Assembly (NCBI RefSeq): GCF_039652615.1
Contig: NZ_JBDJAC010000004.1
Span: forward strand, 124,001 to 188,000
DNA: 64,000 nt
Direction of reading: 5' to 3'
Source: Fulvimarina sp039652615
GTDB lineage: Bacteria; Pseudomonadota; Alphaproteobacteria; Rhizobiales; Rhizobiaceae
The position numbers and the translations under genes are program-made. The stretch's first letter is position 1. Each line of letters begins with the position of its first letter. Below are positions 34,031 through 42,887 of the stretch, in pieces. The notes under the pieces are model-generated. The model did no database searches. It had not been told where the DNA came from and saw only the letters and a program-made list of their open reading frames with translations.

Positions 34031-35902
34031 CTAGAACTTGAAGCCGACGGAGACGCGGCCTTCGTGACTGTTGTCGATTTCGTCGCCGAAGCCGAAGGAA
34101 TAGGCGGCCGAAACATTGGTGTTTTCGCTGAGCTGGCTCATGGCGCGTGCGCCGAGCACGACGCCGCGTCCCGGCAGTTCGTCGAAACCTGCGGACCGGA
34201 CCCTGTTGGGGCTGCCGACGATGCTGGATCTGATGGAATCGTCGTTGCCGAAAAGCTCGTCCTCATAGGCGATCGAGGCGGTGAGTGTCGCGGCGCGGCC
34301 AGCGACCATTGCGTCATAGGACAGATCGACGCCGACGTTTCCGTAAAGCGCGTCCCGATCATAGTCCTGATAGGCGATGCGGGCGCCGATGCCGGTCTCG
34401 GTGAAGCCGTCCACGTCGAAGTGAGCATAGGTGAGCGCAGCGTTCGGCGTGACGGTGAGCTGGCCCATCGCGATGTCGTAGCCGGCCGCAAGGCCGATAT
34501 TGGCAACTGCAGCGTTCGTATCGCCCGCCGCGTTGACGACGGTGGGGATCAGCGTTCCGCGCTCGATATTGTCGAAGTCGACATGGGCGATGCCCGCCGA
34601 GGCCGTGACATAGGCCGCGCCCATGACCGCCGTGCCGTAGATGTCGGCGGCGAAGGTCATCGTGTCGAAGGCGAAGCTCGAATCGTCGATATCGCCAGCG
34701 CCGAAGGAGACCTTCGTGCCGACCATGAAGCTCTCGCCGAGGGGACGCTCATAGCCGAGCGAGATGCCGGCGGAGGCATAGTCGTAGGAGCGGATGGCCG
34801 AGCCGCTATCCCGGTCGTAGACCAGCCCGTTGACCTCGCCGTAGAGGCCGCTGAAGGTGGTGCCGTTCCGCGATGCCAGCGCGAAGTCGTGGCCCCGGTC
34901 ATAGCTCGCATTGGCGCTCTGGAGACGGTCGGCGAACGCGGTCTCCGACATGGCCCCGGCCGAGGCGGCCTGGCTGGAGGCCGTCACATAGTCGAGGACG
35001 AGGGCGGAATAGAGCTGGTGTCCCGCTGCGGTCGGGTGGACGTCGTCGAAGTAAAGATAGGTGTTTTGAACTTGAGGACTGGTCGAACAGAGCCGGCCGG
35101 TTGTCCGCTGGAAACAGGCGTCGGTGACGTTCGAGAAGCCGAATCGGCCGGGATCGGCGGTGATCGCATCCGACAGCCGGCGAACGTCGACATAGTAATA
35201 GTCGCTGCCGGGATTTGCGGCGGCCGTTGCGAAGATGCCGTTCTGGAGCTGCGAGTTGAAAGCGTCCGTTGCCGTCGAGCCGAGGAAGCTGGCGCCCGGA
35301 TTGCTGTTGAGAAGCGGGATGCCGCCGAGATTCGGCAGGTTGAGAACGACGACGCGCGGCGCGTTGAGGCGCCCGAGAAGTGCCGCGGCTCCGCTCACAT
35401 CCTGCGCCGCCTGGCGCGAGCCCGCGCTCACGCTGGCGAAACTTGCGTTCGGCGCGCCGACTGCCGCGAAGATGTCGTTCGCGCCGGCATAGAGCGTCAC
35501 GAGGTCATTGGCGGCGAAGACGCCGTCCTGGGCCGCGAAGAAGCCGATCTGGGTGTAGATATTGGGCGGCGAGGAGACGCGGGGCGACGCGGTTGCGCCG
35601 CCGAAGGCATAGTTCTGGTTGGCGTTCGGATTGACGGGCCGCCGGGCGACGGAGGCGGCACCGGCTTTCTGCATCGCGCCATCGAGGCGCTCGGTGAAGA
35701 CCGGACCGTTCGAAAAGCGACCGTCGAAATAGGGTGGGGAAGGCGGGGCAGGGGGGACGCCAGCGACCGCTGCGAGATTGCCGTTGTCGCTCAGGCTGTC
35801 GCCGAACGAGATCACCGAGCCGATGTCCTGCGCGTTCGCGAGAGACATCCCGAGTGCGAGCGTCGCAGCGCCGGCGAGTGCCCATGTTCTGACGTGATGC
35901 AT
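34031..35902 (-). CDS. Autotransporter GDSL esterase (EstA-like)
   Basis: A 623-residue outer-membrane autotransporter with a SGNH/GDSL lipase passenger. A Sec signal peptide (ALAGAATLALGMSLANAQ) is followed by block I VISFGDSLSDNGN, block III YAGANDIF and block V FDDVHPTAAGHQL. From about residue 330 a beta-barrel domain with repeated amphipathic strands ends in Phe (GFKF), the outer-membrane assembly signal. The passenger would face the outside and hydrolyse esters or lipids. ATG 35902 has GGAGG upstream; TTG 35920 is an inferior alternative. It interrupts the pgk-gap neighbourhood. Confidence 0.93.
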   Translation of the reverse strand: MHHVRTWALAGAATLALGMSLANAQDIGSVISFGDSLSDNGNLAAVAGVPPAPPSPPYFDGRFSNGPVFTERLDGAMQKAGAASVARRPVNPNANQNYAFGGATASPRVSSPPNIYTQIGFFAAQDGVFAANDLVTLYAGANDIFAAVGAPNASFASVSAGSRQAAQDVSGAAALLGRLNAPRVVVLNLPNLGGIPLLNSNPGASFLGSTATDAFNSQLQNGIFATAAANPGSDYYYVDVRRLSDAITADPGRFGFSNVTDACFQRTTGRLCSTSPQVQNTYLYFDDVHPTAAGHQLYSALVLDYVTASSQAASAGAMSETAFADRLQSANASYDRGHDFALASRNGTTFSGLYGEVNGLVYDRDSGSAIRSYDYASAGISLGYERPLGESFMVGTKVSFGAGDIDDSSFAFDTMTFAADIYGTAVMGAAYVTASAGIAHVDFDNIERGTLIPTVVNAAGDTNAAVANIGLAAGYDIAMGQLTVTPNAALTYAHFDVDGFTETGIGARIAYQDYDRDALYGNVGVDLSYDAMVAGRAATLTASIAYEDELFGNDDSIRSSIVGSPNRVRSAGFDELPGRGVVLGARAMSQLSENTNVSAAYSFGFGDEIDNSHEGRVSVGFKF

Positions 35903-36090
35903 GTTCCCAACTCCTCCCAAAGTCCTTGAGGAGACGGAACAGCTCTTTCAGCGATCGGGCAAGCGTCAAAACGCGTCTTGCGAGCGCGGAGCATGCGAAT
36001 GGAAGGCCTATGTTGCGCGCACTCCACATCTGTTGCGCGTGAGCCATAGACCGCTTTTGAGATGCTGAGGTTAACGGGGCGCATGACGCG

Positions 36091-36124
36091 AAAACGGCGC
36101 CGCTCTTTCGAACGGCGCCGTTTT
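36091..36124 (-). terminator. Terminator after gap
   Basis: A perfect 12-base inverted repeat AAAACGGCGCCG / CGGCGCCGTTTT with a 10-base loop stands just after the gap stop. On the minus strand it ends in TTTT, so it is a Rho-independent terminator for gap. Confidence 0.85.
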
Positions 36125-36145
36125 TGAAATGCTCCGTGACGTCGA

Positions 36146-37153
36146 TTAGCCGGCGTTGTGCATCGCGATCGCGGTGTCCGACATGCGGTTCGAGAAGCCC
36201 CATTCGTTGTCATACCAGGACAGGACCGAAACGAGCGTTCCTTCCATGACCTTGGTCTGATCCATGTGGAAGATCGAGGAATGGGGATCGTGGTTGAAGT
36301 CGATCGAGACGTTCTTGTCGTTGGTGTAGCCGAGAATGCCCTTCAGCGGACCGTCAGCGGCGGTCTTGATGGCGTTCTTGATCTCGTCGACGCTGGTCTC
36401 GCGCTTGGCGATGAACTTGAGGTCGACGACCGAAACGTTCGGGGTCGGAACGCGCATGGCGAAGCCGTCGAGCTTGCCGTTGAGTTCCGGCAGGACGAGG
36501 CCGACGGCCTTGGCGGCACCGGTGGACGTCGGGATCATCGAAAGGGCGGCTGCGCGGCCCCGGTAGAGATCCTTGTGCATGGTGTCGAGCGTCGGCTGGT
36601 CACCCGTATACGAATGGATCGTGGTCATCATGCCCTTCTCGATGCCGATGGCCTCGTTGAGGACCATGGCGACCGGCGACAGGCAGTTCGTGGTGCAGGA
36701 CGCGTTGGAGACGACCTTGTGCTCGCTCGTCAGCTTCTCGTGGTTGACGCCGTAGACGACAGTGAGGTCGGACTCGGTGCCCGGGGCAGAAATCAGGACC
36801 TTCTTTGCTCCGGCTTCGAGATGGGCGGCAGCCTTGTCGCGCGCGGTGAAGAGACCGGTGCATTCGAGCGCGACGTCGACGCCGAGATCGCCCCAGGGCA
36901 GGTTCTTCGGGTCACGCTCGGAGGTGACGCGGATCGGGCCGCGACCGACATCGATCATATCGCCGTCGACCTTCACCTCGCCGGGGAAGCGGCCATGGAC
37001 CGAATCGTAGCGGATGAGGTGGGCGTTGGTCTCGACCGGACCCAGATCGTTGATGCCGACGACTTCGATATCGGTGCGTCCCGACTCGATGATGGCGCGA
37101 AGAATATTACGGCCGATGCGGCCAAAGCCATTGATTGCGACGCGAACTGCCAT
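36146..37153 (-). CDS. gap: Glyceraldehyde-3-phosphate dehydrogenase, type I
   Basis: A 335-residue cytoplasmic enzyme converting glyceraldehyde 3-phosphate and NAD(P)+ to 1,3-bisphosphoglycerate. The Rossmann motif INGFGRIGRN is at 7-16 and the catalytic Cys 153 lies in SNASCTTNC. Asp 36 in GINDLG favours NAD over NADP, as in glycolytic enzymes. ATG 37153 starts the family sequence; a longer frame to 37258 is not supported. It has its own terminator, so it is not cotranscribed with the autotransporter downstream. A BrkB gene is inserted in the opposite orientation between it and tkt. Confidence 0.97.
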   Translation of the reverse strand: MAVRVAINGFGRIGRNILRAIIESGRTDIEVVGINDLGPVETNAHLIRYDSVHGRFPGEVKVDGDMIDVGRGPIRVTSERDPKNLPWGDLGVDVALECTGLFTARDKAAAHLEAGAKKVLISAPGTESDLTVVYGVNHEKLTSEHKVVSNASCTTNCLSPVAMVLNEAIGIEKGMMTTIHSYTGDQPTLDTMHKDLYRGRAAALSMIPTSTGAAKAVGLVLPELNGKLDGFAMRVPTPNVSVVDLKFIAKRETSVDEIKNAIKTAADGPLKGILGYTNDKNVSIDFNHDPHSSIFHMDQTKVMEGTLVSVLSWYDNEWGFSNRMSDTAIAMHNAG

Positions 37154-37338
37154 TGGTAGAGGTCTCCCCGGATTGTCAAAAGTCTTCAACACTGCCGGGC
37201 TTGCGACCGGACGTTGGTAGTCCACGTAATGCCAAGCCCTCTCGCGATCAATGCGCAAATGCCATCAGCTTTCCTGATGGTATGACCGTGTTTCGCTGAT
37301 GGTGAGGGTTCGCCGGGTGAGAAAGGGAACGGCCTCGC

Positions 37339-38199
37339 ATGCAGACCATCCTCAGTCTCTTCAAGGCGGCCATCATCGGATGGTGGAACGACCGGGCGCT
37401 CAGCCTTGGGGCGGCGATCTCGTTCTACGCGCTGTTCTCGCTCGGGCCGGTGCTGCTCGCAAGCGTCACGATCGCCGGACTTTTCTTCGGCCACGATGCG
37501 ACGCGGCTCGCGGTCGTCGGCGAGGCCGGGTCGCTGATCGGGAAGGATGCGGCGAACTCGATCGATTCGATGTTGAGCGCCGCGATCCAGTTCGGCCCGG
37601 ACACGTTCTCGATCCTGTTCGGCGTGGTGATGTTCTTCGTTCTGGCGACGGGCGCGATCGTCGAACTGCAGGACGACCTCAACATCATCTTCAAGGCTCA
37701 GCCGTCAGGCGGAAATTTCTGGGGCATCGTGCGCGGGCGCCTGATCAGCCTTGCCCTGGTGTTGACCCTTGGCTTCCTGCTTCTGATTTCGCTGGTGATC
37801 GATGCCGGGCTGACCGCGCTGTCGAGCTATATCCTCGCCCGCTTTCAGGACCTGACCGTGCTGGTCGTCGGCCTCAACGTCCTGTTCAGCTGGGCGGCCG
37901 CGACGTCGCTGTTCGCCCTGATCTTCCGGCTCCTGCCGGACAAGCGGCTGGAATGGCTGACGGTGATCGTGGGGGCCGCCCTGACGGGCCTGCTCCTGGA
38001 GATCGGGAAGTTCGCCATCGGGCTTTATATCGGCGAGAGCGGAATCACCACCACCTACGGCTCGGCGGCTTCGCTGGTGACGATCCTCCTTTGGATCTTC
38101 TACACCTGCCAGATCCTGCTCTTCGGCGCCGAATTCACCTGGGCCTATTCGGTGAAGCGCGGCACGTCCGCGGGCGAACCGGAGCCGAAAAAGAGCTGA
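37339..38199 (+). CDS. YihY/BrkB family inner-membrane protein
   Basis: A 286-residue integral membrane protein of the YihY/virulence-factor BrkB family, function not established despite the older name RNase BN. The family N-terminal stretch GAAISFYALFSLGPVLL is followed by about six hydrophobic segments and a conserved GSAASLVTILLWIFYTCQILLFGAEFTW motif region. It lies in the opposite orientation to tkt and gap, 4 bases from the tkt stop, and breaks the usual tkt-gap pairing. Confidence 0.92.
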   Translation: MQTILSLFKAAIIGWWNDRALSLGAAISFYALFSLGPVLLASVTIAGLFFGHDATRLAVVGEAGSLIGKDAANSIDSMLSAAIQFGPDTFSILFGVVMFFVLATGAIVELQDDLNIIFKAQPSGGNFWGIVRGRLISLALVLTLGFLLLISLVIDAGLTALSSYILARFQDLTVLVVGLNVLFSWAAATSLFALIFRLLPDKRLEWLTVIVGAALTGLLLEIGKFAIGLYIGESGITTTYGSAASLVTILLWIFYTCQILLFGAEFTWAYSVKRGTSAGEPEPKKS

Positions 38200-38203
38200 C
38201 CGA

Positions 38204-40234
38204 TCACGCCTCGCCCGCTTCGCCTTCGCCTTCGCGGTCCTCAGGCTCCGGCTTCAGGCGCTCGCGCACCTGACGAACGACCTCGTCCGCCGTGATGCCG
38301 AAATGCGCATAAAGTTCGCCGGCCTTGCCGCTGGCACCGAAGCCCGACATGCCGAAGAACAGGCCTTGGCGGCCGATGATGGCGTCCCAGCCCTGCCGGA
38401 CCCCTGCCTCGATCGCAATCTTGAGGGACGGATCGTCGAGGAAGGCAGCGCGGTACTGCTCGTTCTGAGCCTCGAACAGTTCGAGGCAGGGCACCGAGAC
38501 GACACGTGTCGGATAACCGTCCTGTTCCAGCGTCTTCTGGGCCGCGACCGCGATCTGCACTTCCGTGCCCGTCGCAAAAAGTGTGACCTTCGCCTCGCCA
38601 TGGGCCGAGACCAGCTCATAGGCCCCGCGCACAGATTTGTTCTCGTCGTGCTCGTCCGTGCGCAGAGCCGGCACCGCTTGGCGAGAGAGCGCGAGAACCG
38701 TCGGCCGGTTCTTCGAGTGAAGCGCGAGAGACCAGCATTCCAGAGTCTCGACGAGATCGGCGGGCCGCATAACCGCGAGATTGGGGATCGCACGCAGGGA
38801 GGCGAGGTGTTCGACCGGCTGGTGGGTCGGGCCATCTTCGCCGAGCCCGATCGAATCATGGGTCAGCACGTAGACGACGCGCAGTCCCATGAGCGCAGTC
38901 AGCCGGATCGCGCCCCGCGCGTAATCGGAGAAGACGAGGAAGGTGCCACCATAGGGGATGACGCCGCCATGCAGCGCCATGCCGTTCATGATGCCTGCCA
39001 TCGCGTGCTCGCGAATGCCGTAATGGATGTAGCGGCCGCTGAAATCCTCCGAGGTCAGGATTTTGAGCTCTTCGTTGAGCGTGTTGTTCGATCCGGTGAG
39101 GTCTGCCGACCCGCCAAGGGTTTCCGGTACGATCGCGTTGACGACTTCGAGCGCCATTTCCGAAGCCTTGCGGGTCGCAAGAGACGGTCGCGTCTCATTG
39201 GCGCTGCGCTTGGCGCGCTCGATCCGCTGCTGGAGGCCGCTCGGAAGATCGCCGCGATGGGAGCGATCGAATTCGCCGCGCTCTTCGGCAGACAGGGCGG
39301 CGTGCCGCTCTTCCCATTTGCGGCGGGCCGCCGCCGATCGGAGGCCAGCGATGCGCCACTGGTCGATGATGTTGGCGGGCACTTCGAACGGCTCGTGCGG
39401 CCAATCGAGGGTCTCGCGCATCGTCTTCAGCTCATCCTCGCCGAGCGGCGAGCCATGGGCTTTCGCGGTGCCTGCCTTGCCGCTCGCACCGAAACCGATG
39501 GTCGTGCGACAATCGACGAGGCTTGGTTTGTCGGAAGCGTTGGCTGATTTGATGGCGGCGGCGATCTCTTCCTGATCGTGACCATCGCAGGAGAAAGTGT
39601 CCCATCCGCAGGCCTGAAAGCGCGCGTGCTGATCGGTCGAGTCGGCGAGGGAGACCTTGCCGTCGATCGTGATGCCGTTGTTGTCCCAGATCATCGTGAG
39701 CTTGGAGAGCTTCAGGTGACCGGCAAGCGAGATCGCTTCCTGGGAAATGCCCTCCATCAGGCAGCCGTCGCCGACAAAGGCGTAGGTGCGGTGATCGACC
39801 ATCTCGTTGCCGAAGCGCGCGGCGAGGTGGCGTTCCGCGATCGCCATGCCGACGGCGTTCGCGATGCCCTGCCCGAGCGGGCCGGTCGTGGTTTCGATGC
39901 CGGCGGCATGGCCGTATTCGGGATGGCCGGCGGCTTTCGAGCCGAGCTGTCGGAAGCTGCGGATCTCATCGATCCCGATGTCCTTGTAGCCGAGCAGAAA
40001 GAGCAGGCTGTAGAGCAACATCGAGCCGTGCCCGGCCGAAAACACGAAACGATCGCGGTTCGGCCAGTCCGGCATGGTCGGATCGAACCGCATGAAGCGC
40101 GTAAAGAGAACGGTCGCGATGTCGGCGGCGCCAAGGGGCAGACCGGGATGGCCGGACCCTGCGTTCTCAACGGCATCGGCACTGAGGAAGCGGATGGCAT
40201 TTGCCATGTCGCGCGCGTTTTCAGGACTGGTCAT
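38204..40234 (-). CDS. tkt: Transketolase
   Basis: A 676-residue thiamine-diphosphate enzyme transferring two-carbon ketol units in the pentose-phosphate pathway. The thiamine site GDGCLMEGISQEA and NNGITIDG lies at about 153-190 and the pyrimidine domain carries the transketolase motif DSIGLGEDGPTHQP. The N-terminal MTSPENARDMANAIRFLSADAVE is standard. Length is typical. It reads in the same direction as gap and pgk but is separated from gap by the opposing BrkB gene. DUF4164 and zapA lie just beyond the two small genes upstream, a neighbourhood conserved in Rhizobiales. Confidence 0.97.
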   Translation of the reverse strand: MTSPENARDMANAIRFLSADAVENAGSGHPGLPLGAADIATVLFTRFMRFDPTMPDWPNRDRFVFSAGHGSMLLYSLLFLLGYKDIGIDEIRSFRQLGSKAAGHPEYGHAAGIETTTGPLGQGIANAVGMAIAERHLAARFGNEMVDHRTYAFVGDGCLMEGISQEAISLAGHLKLSKLTMIWDNNGITIDGKVSLADSTDQHARFQACGWDTFSCDGHDQEEIAAAIKSANASDKPSLVDCRTTIGFGASGKAGTAKAHGSPLGEDELKTMRETLDWPHEPFEVPANIIDQWRIAGLRSAAARRKWEERHAALSAEERGEFDRSHRGDLPSGLQQRIERAKRSANETRPSLATRKASEMALEVVNAIVPETLGGSADLTGSNNTLNEELKILTSEDFSGRYIHYGIREHAMAGIMNGMALHGGVIPYGGTFLVFSDYARGAIRLTALMGLRVVYVLTHDSIGLGEDGPTHQPVEHLASLRAIPNLAVMRPADLVETLECWSLALHSKNRPTVLALSRQAVPALRTDEHDENKSVRGAYELVSAHGEAKVTLFATGTEVQIAVAAQKTLEQDGYPTRVVSVPCLELFEAQNEQYRAAFLDDPSLKIAIEAGVRQGWDAIIGRQGLFFGMSGFGASGKAGELYAHFGITADEVVRQVRERLKPEPEDREGEGEAGEA

Positions 40235-40439
40235 GGAAGCGCTCTTATAGCTCGACGGCTCAAACGATCATCGTGGACGGCCATCTTTTCGGCGTTGACG
40301 GGGAGACATCACAGGCCCGAGAGGCTGTCAACGTCGCCCGCAATCTCGCGTGGAGGGTTCAATACAGCGATCGGGCTGGAAAATCGAACCCCGACCAGAT
40401 CGCCGGGTCTGGGGTTCGCAGATGCGGCTTTGCGAAGGG

Positions 40440-40841
40440 TCAGGTCGCGGTCATGGGCGCGATCAGCTCGCCGTCCTCGAATTCAAGGACCGTTTCGGCG
40501 GCGCCGGGTTCCTGCTTCAAGGCGGCCAGGACATCTGCGTAGGACGGGTCTTGCCCGAAACAGAGGACCGTCAACTCCGGAATCCGCGCGGCGAAGATCG
40601 GCTCGATCGCGTCCGGGAGATTTTCTCTCGGCACCACCCAGCCGAGGCCCTGATGGGGAAGCTCGATCACCCGGGCGCCGGCTTTCGACGCGATCGCGGC
40701 GGCTGTCGATCCGCGGGGCGAGGGAACGGGGACGAAGACCAAAGACTGCGCATCTTTGGCGAGCGCCATGAATTTGGCGTCGAACGCTCGCCTCAGGGCC
40801 GTATCGCCATCATTTTCGGGCCATTCGAGCAGCTCTATCAT
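40440..40841 (-). CDS. Hypothetical protein, possible immunity partner of the upstream gene
   Basis: A 133-residue acidic protein of no family I recognise. It has a mixed alpha/beta look with the motif stretch LVFVPVPSPRGSTAAAIASKAGARVIELPHQGLG in its middle and no membrane segment or signal peptide. Its ATG at 40841 lies 3 bases after the stop of the glycine-rich protein gene at 40845, so the two are almost certainly translated as a coupled pair. That spacing, small size and acidic nature fit an immunity protein, but this is inference only. Confidence 0.55.
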   Translation of the reverse strand: MIELLEWPENDGDTALRRAFDAKFMALAKDAQSLVFVPVPSPRGSTAAAIASKAGARVIELPHQGLGWVVPRENLPDAIEPIFAARIPELTVLCFGQDPSYADVLAALKQEPGAAETVLEFEDGELIAPMTAT

Positions 40842-40844
40842 GCC

Positions 40845-41771
40845 TCAGAGGCCCTTGATGAAACCGTGACGCGCCAGCTTGAGGAGGCCTTTCAGCATCT
40901 CCTTGCCGGCTGGCGTATGCCTCAGGATCTTCTCGACGCCGACAATCCGGCCATTGGCCTGAAGCTGGCCGCTATGGGTGACGAAGCGCAGGATGCTCTG
41001 TCCGGCATTGTTGTTGATGTTGATGATCGTCATGCCGTCTCCGGCGCGGCTGGACGGATAGGCCATGTTGAGGCGGCCGATCGTCGCGCCGCCGCTGGTG
41101 CCTTTGACGGTGCGCGTGGCGAATTGCGTGACGCTCGTCCCGGGTATGTGCAGGATCCGCACGGATCCAAGCGAGCCGACGGCGACCGATGACACGAGAA
41201 AAATGCCCTTGCCGATGGCCTCGCCCACCGTGGGATCGGCACCTGCAAGGCGGGCGCCAGCTGCTCCGATCACGCCGGCCCCTTCGCCGAGGATATTGAT
41301 ACCCCGGCCGCGATTGGCCCCTGAGAGCTGCGTGATGCCGTCGGTGATCGTATTGACGCCGAGTGCGGTGACGACGACGCCCGCGGTCGTCGTGCCGGGT
41401 TCGGGTACGATGATGCCGATGACGCCGACGCCGGTCTCGATGACGCCGAAAATAACCTTGCCGCTTCCCCATGCGATCCGCGAAACGAGGCCCTCGCGGA
41501 CTTTCGTGATCTTCGTCTCGATCGCCTCGTTGAGATTCTTCGCAAGGTTCGAGGTGCTGAGCGCTTTGCCCCAGAAGGTTGAATCGAGCTTGATGAGCCG
41601 GCGGGCCTCGTCGACCTCCCAGCCGTCCAGATCGATAAAGGGGTGGATCTCGATGGAATAGCCGAGGCCGCCGGCGTTCCGATCCGCAATGGTTTGCAGC
41701 AGGATGAGGCCCGCATTCTCTCCATAACGATCGACATAGGCGTCGAGAACGCTGTCAATGTGTGCAGCCAT
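40845..41771 (-). CDS. Glycine-rich hydrophobic protein, pre-toxin-like, hypothetical
   Basis: A 308-residue protein with three parts. A soluble helical N-terminal part (about 1-100) comes first. Then a long glycine- and alanine-rich hydrophobic region (about 104-205: GVIETGVGVIGIIVPEPG, ALGVNTITDGITQLSG, LGEGAGVIGAAGARLAG) resembles the linker or pore-like region before the toxic end in DUF4225-type and other polymorphic toxins. A C-terminal part ends with KEMLKGLLKLARHGFIKGL. ATG 41771 is chosen; TTG 41786 is possible. No signal peptide or secretion marker (PAAR, VgrG, Rhs repeats) is visible. Followed 3 bases on by a small acidic protein gene. Confidence 0.55.
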   Translation of the reverse strand: MAAHIDSVLDAYVDRYGENAGLILLQTIADRNAGGLGYSIEIHPFIDLDGWEVDEARRLIKLDSTFWGKALSTSNLAKNLNEAIETKITKVREGLVSRIAWGSGKVIFGVIETGVGVIGIIVPEPGTTTAGVVVTALGVNTITDGITQLSGANRGRGINILGEGAGVIGAAGARLAGADPTVGEAIGKGIFLVSSVAVGSLGSVRILHIPGTSVTQFATRTVKGTSGGATIGRLNMAYPSSRAGDGMTIININNNAGQSILRFVTHSGQLQANGRIVGVEKILRHTPAGKEMLKGLLKLARHGFIKGL

Positions 41772-42100
41772 ACCGAACTGTACCAATCTTCGTTCAGCAA
41801 GACGGAGCCTTGCCGACTTCTTGTCCCTTTACCGAGGCGCGCCGGGCCTCACGCATACTCGGCGCGGCCGGCCTCGATATCCCTTGCGTGCACTCCGGCA
41901 CTGGAGATCAAGTATCGGGCGTTTCCGACGTCGGCGCAATTCCTCGCTGACGCCAGGGTAAAGGCCGGAACTTTGGCCGGATGATGGGCCCTGAATCCGT
42001 TTTGCCGCATCGTGAGCTTCGCCCCGGCTTTCCCGCGGCCTTTCGGCGGGTTAAACCGAAAGGCAAGTGGGACACTTCAGCGAATCAAACGGACCGGAAC
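41772..42100. other. Divergent intergenic region, pre-toxin-like gene / DUF4164 gene
   Basis: About 330 bases. It must hold the promoters of the minus-strand pair and the plus-strand DUF4164-zapA genes. I see no clear hexamers, inverted repeat or small gene in it. Confidence 0.35.
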
Positions 42101-42382
42101 ATGGCGGCGGACGGTGATTTCGAGCGTAGCGAGGCGCGATTGAAGGCAGCCGTCGACGCGCTGTCGGCGGCGATCGACACACGGATCGCCCGTGAATCTG
42201 TGCTGGTCGACACGGAGGCCGCCATGCAGCGCATGACCGCCGACCGGGGACGCCTTGCGCGCGAACTCGATAATGCGCTCGCCCGTAGCGAAAGGCTGGA
42301 AAAGGCAAACCGGGAGGTGTCGCATCGGCTCGTCGATGCGATGGAGCGGGTGCGCGAGGTGATCGCACCAAGCGAGGAATAA
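42101..42382 (+). CDS. DUF4164 family coiled-coil protein
   Basis: A 93-residue protein, almost entirely alpha-helical and probably one coiled coil (about 5-85: heptads rich in Leu, Ala, Arg, Glu). It matches the DUF4164 type found next to zapA and tkt in Rhizobiales. Function unknown; a role with ZapA at the division site is plausible but unproven. ATG at 42101 begins the family sequence. The open frame from 41981 adds a basic, non-conserved stretch. zapA follows 59 bases later. Confidence 0.85.
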   Translation: MAADGDFERSEARLKAAVDALSAAIDTRIARESVLVDTEAAMQRMTADRGRLARELDNALARSERLEKANREVSHRLVDAMERVREVIAPSEE

Positions 42383-42441
42383 AGCGCTGGCCGGTAAGAT
42401 CCGGCCTGAACGAGACCAGACGAGGGAAGAGTTGGACCGCG

Positions 42442-42795
42442 ATGCCGCAGGTGGTCGTAACGATCGACGGGAAGACCTATCGCATGGCTTGCGGGCCGGG
42501 CGAGGAGGACCATCTGCACGATCTTGCCTCGGGGATCGAGGAAAAGATCCAGGGTCTGAAGGACGGCGTCGGCCAGATCGGTGACCAGCGGCTGACGATC
42601 ATGGCGGCGATCATGACGGCGGACGAGTTGGCGGATGCCCAAAAGCGCTTACATAAGCTGGAAGACGAAAATCGGGCCCTGAAGGGCAGTATCGCTTCGC
42701 TTGAAGAGCGGATGGCCGACCTGCGCGCCCGCTTCGTCAGAGCGATGGACAAGGCCTCCCATCTGATGGAAACGCTGACGAGCCGCATCTCCTGA
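42442..42795 (+). CDS. zapA: Cell division protein ZapA
   Basis: A 117-residue cytoplasmic FtsZ-associated protein that bundles FtsZ filaments at the division ring. The N-terminal domain begins VVVTIDGKTYRMACGPGEEDHLHDLA, the classic ZapA strand-turn with the [DE]-G-[KR] hairpin. A long C-terminal coiled coil (about 45-110) follows. In many alphaproteobacteria 6S RNA and a 5-formyltetrahydrofolate cyclo-ligase gene follow zapA. Here only 92 bases separate it from an unrelated esterase gene, so neither is present. Confidence 0.92.
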   Translation: MPQVVVTIDGKTYRMACGPGEEDHLHDLASGIEEKIQGLKDGVGQIGDQRLTIMAAIMTADELADAQKRLHKLEDENRALKGSIASLEERMADLRARFVRAMDKASHLMETLTSRIS

Positions 42796-42887
42796 CGCGT
42801 CATCGGCGTATGTTCGCAAGTCGGATCGTCCGCATTCGCTGCGGCGTTTCGAGCGCGATCTGAATTCTATGGCAGCGAGATGAGACC

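Noticed and set aside
33872..35929. Long plus-strand frame opposite the autotransporter esterase (685 codons)
   Set aside because: Shadow; the minus-strand gene has a signal peptide, SGNH blocks and a beta-barrel end.
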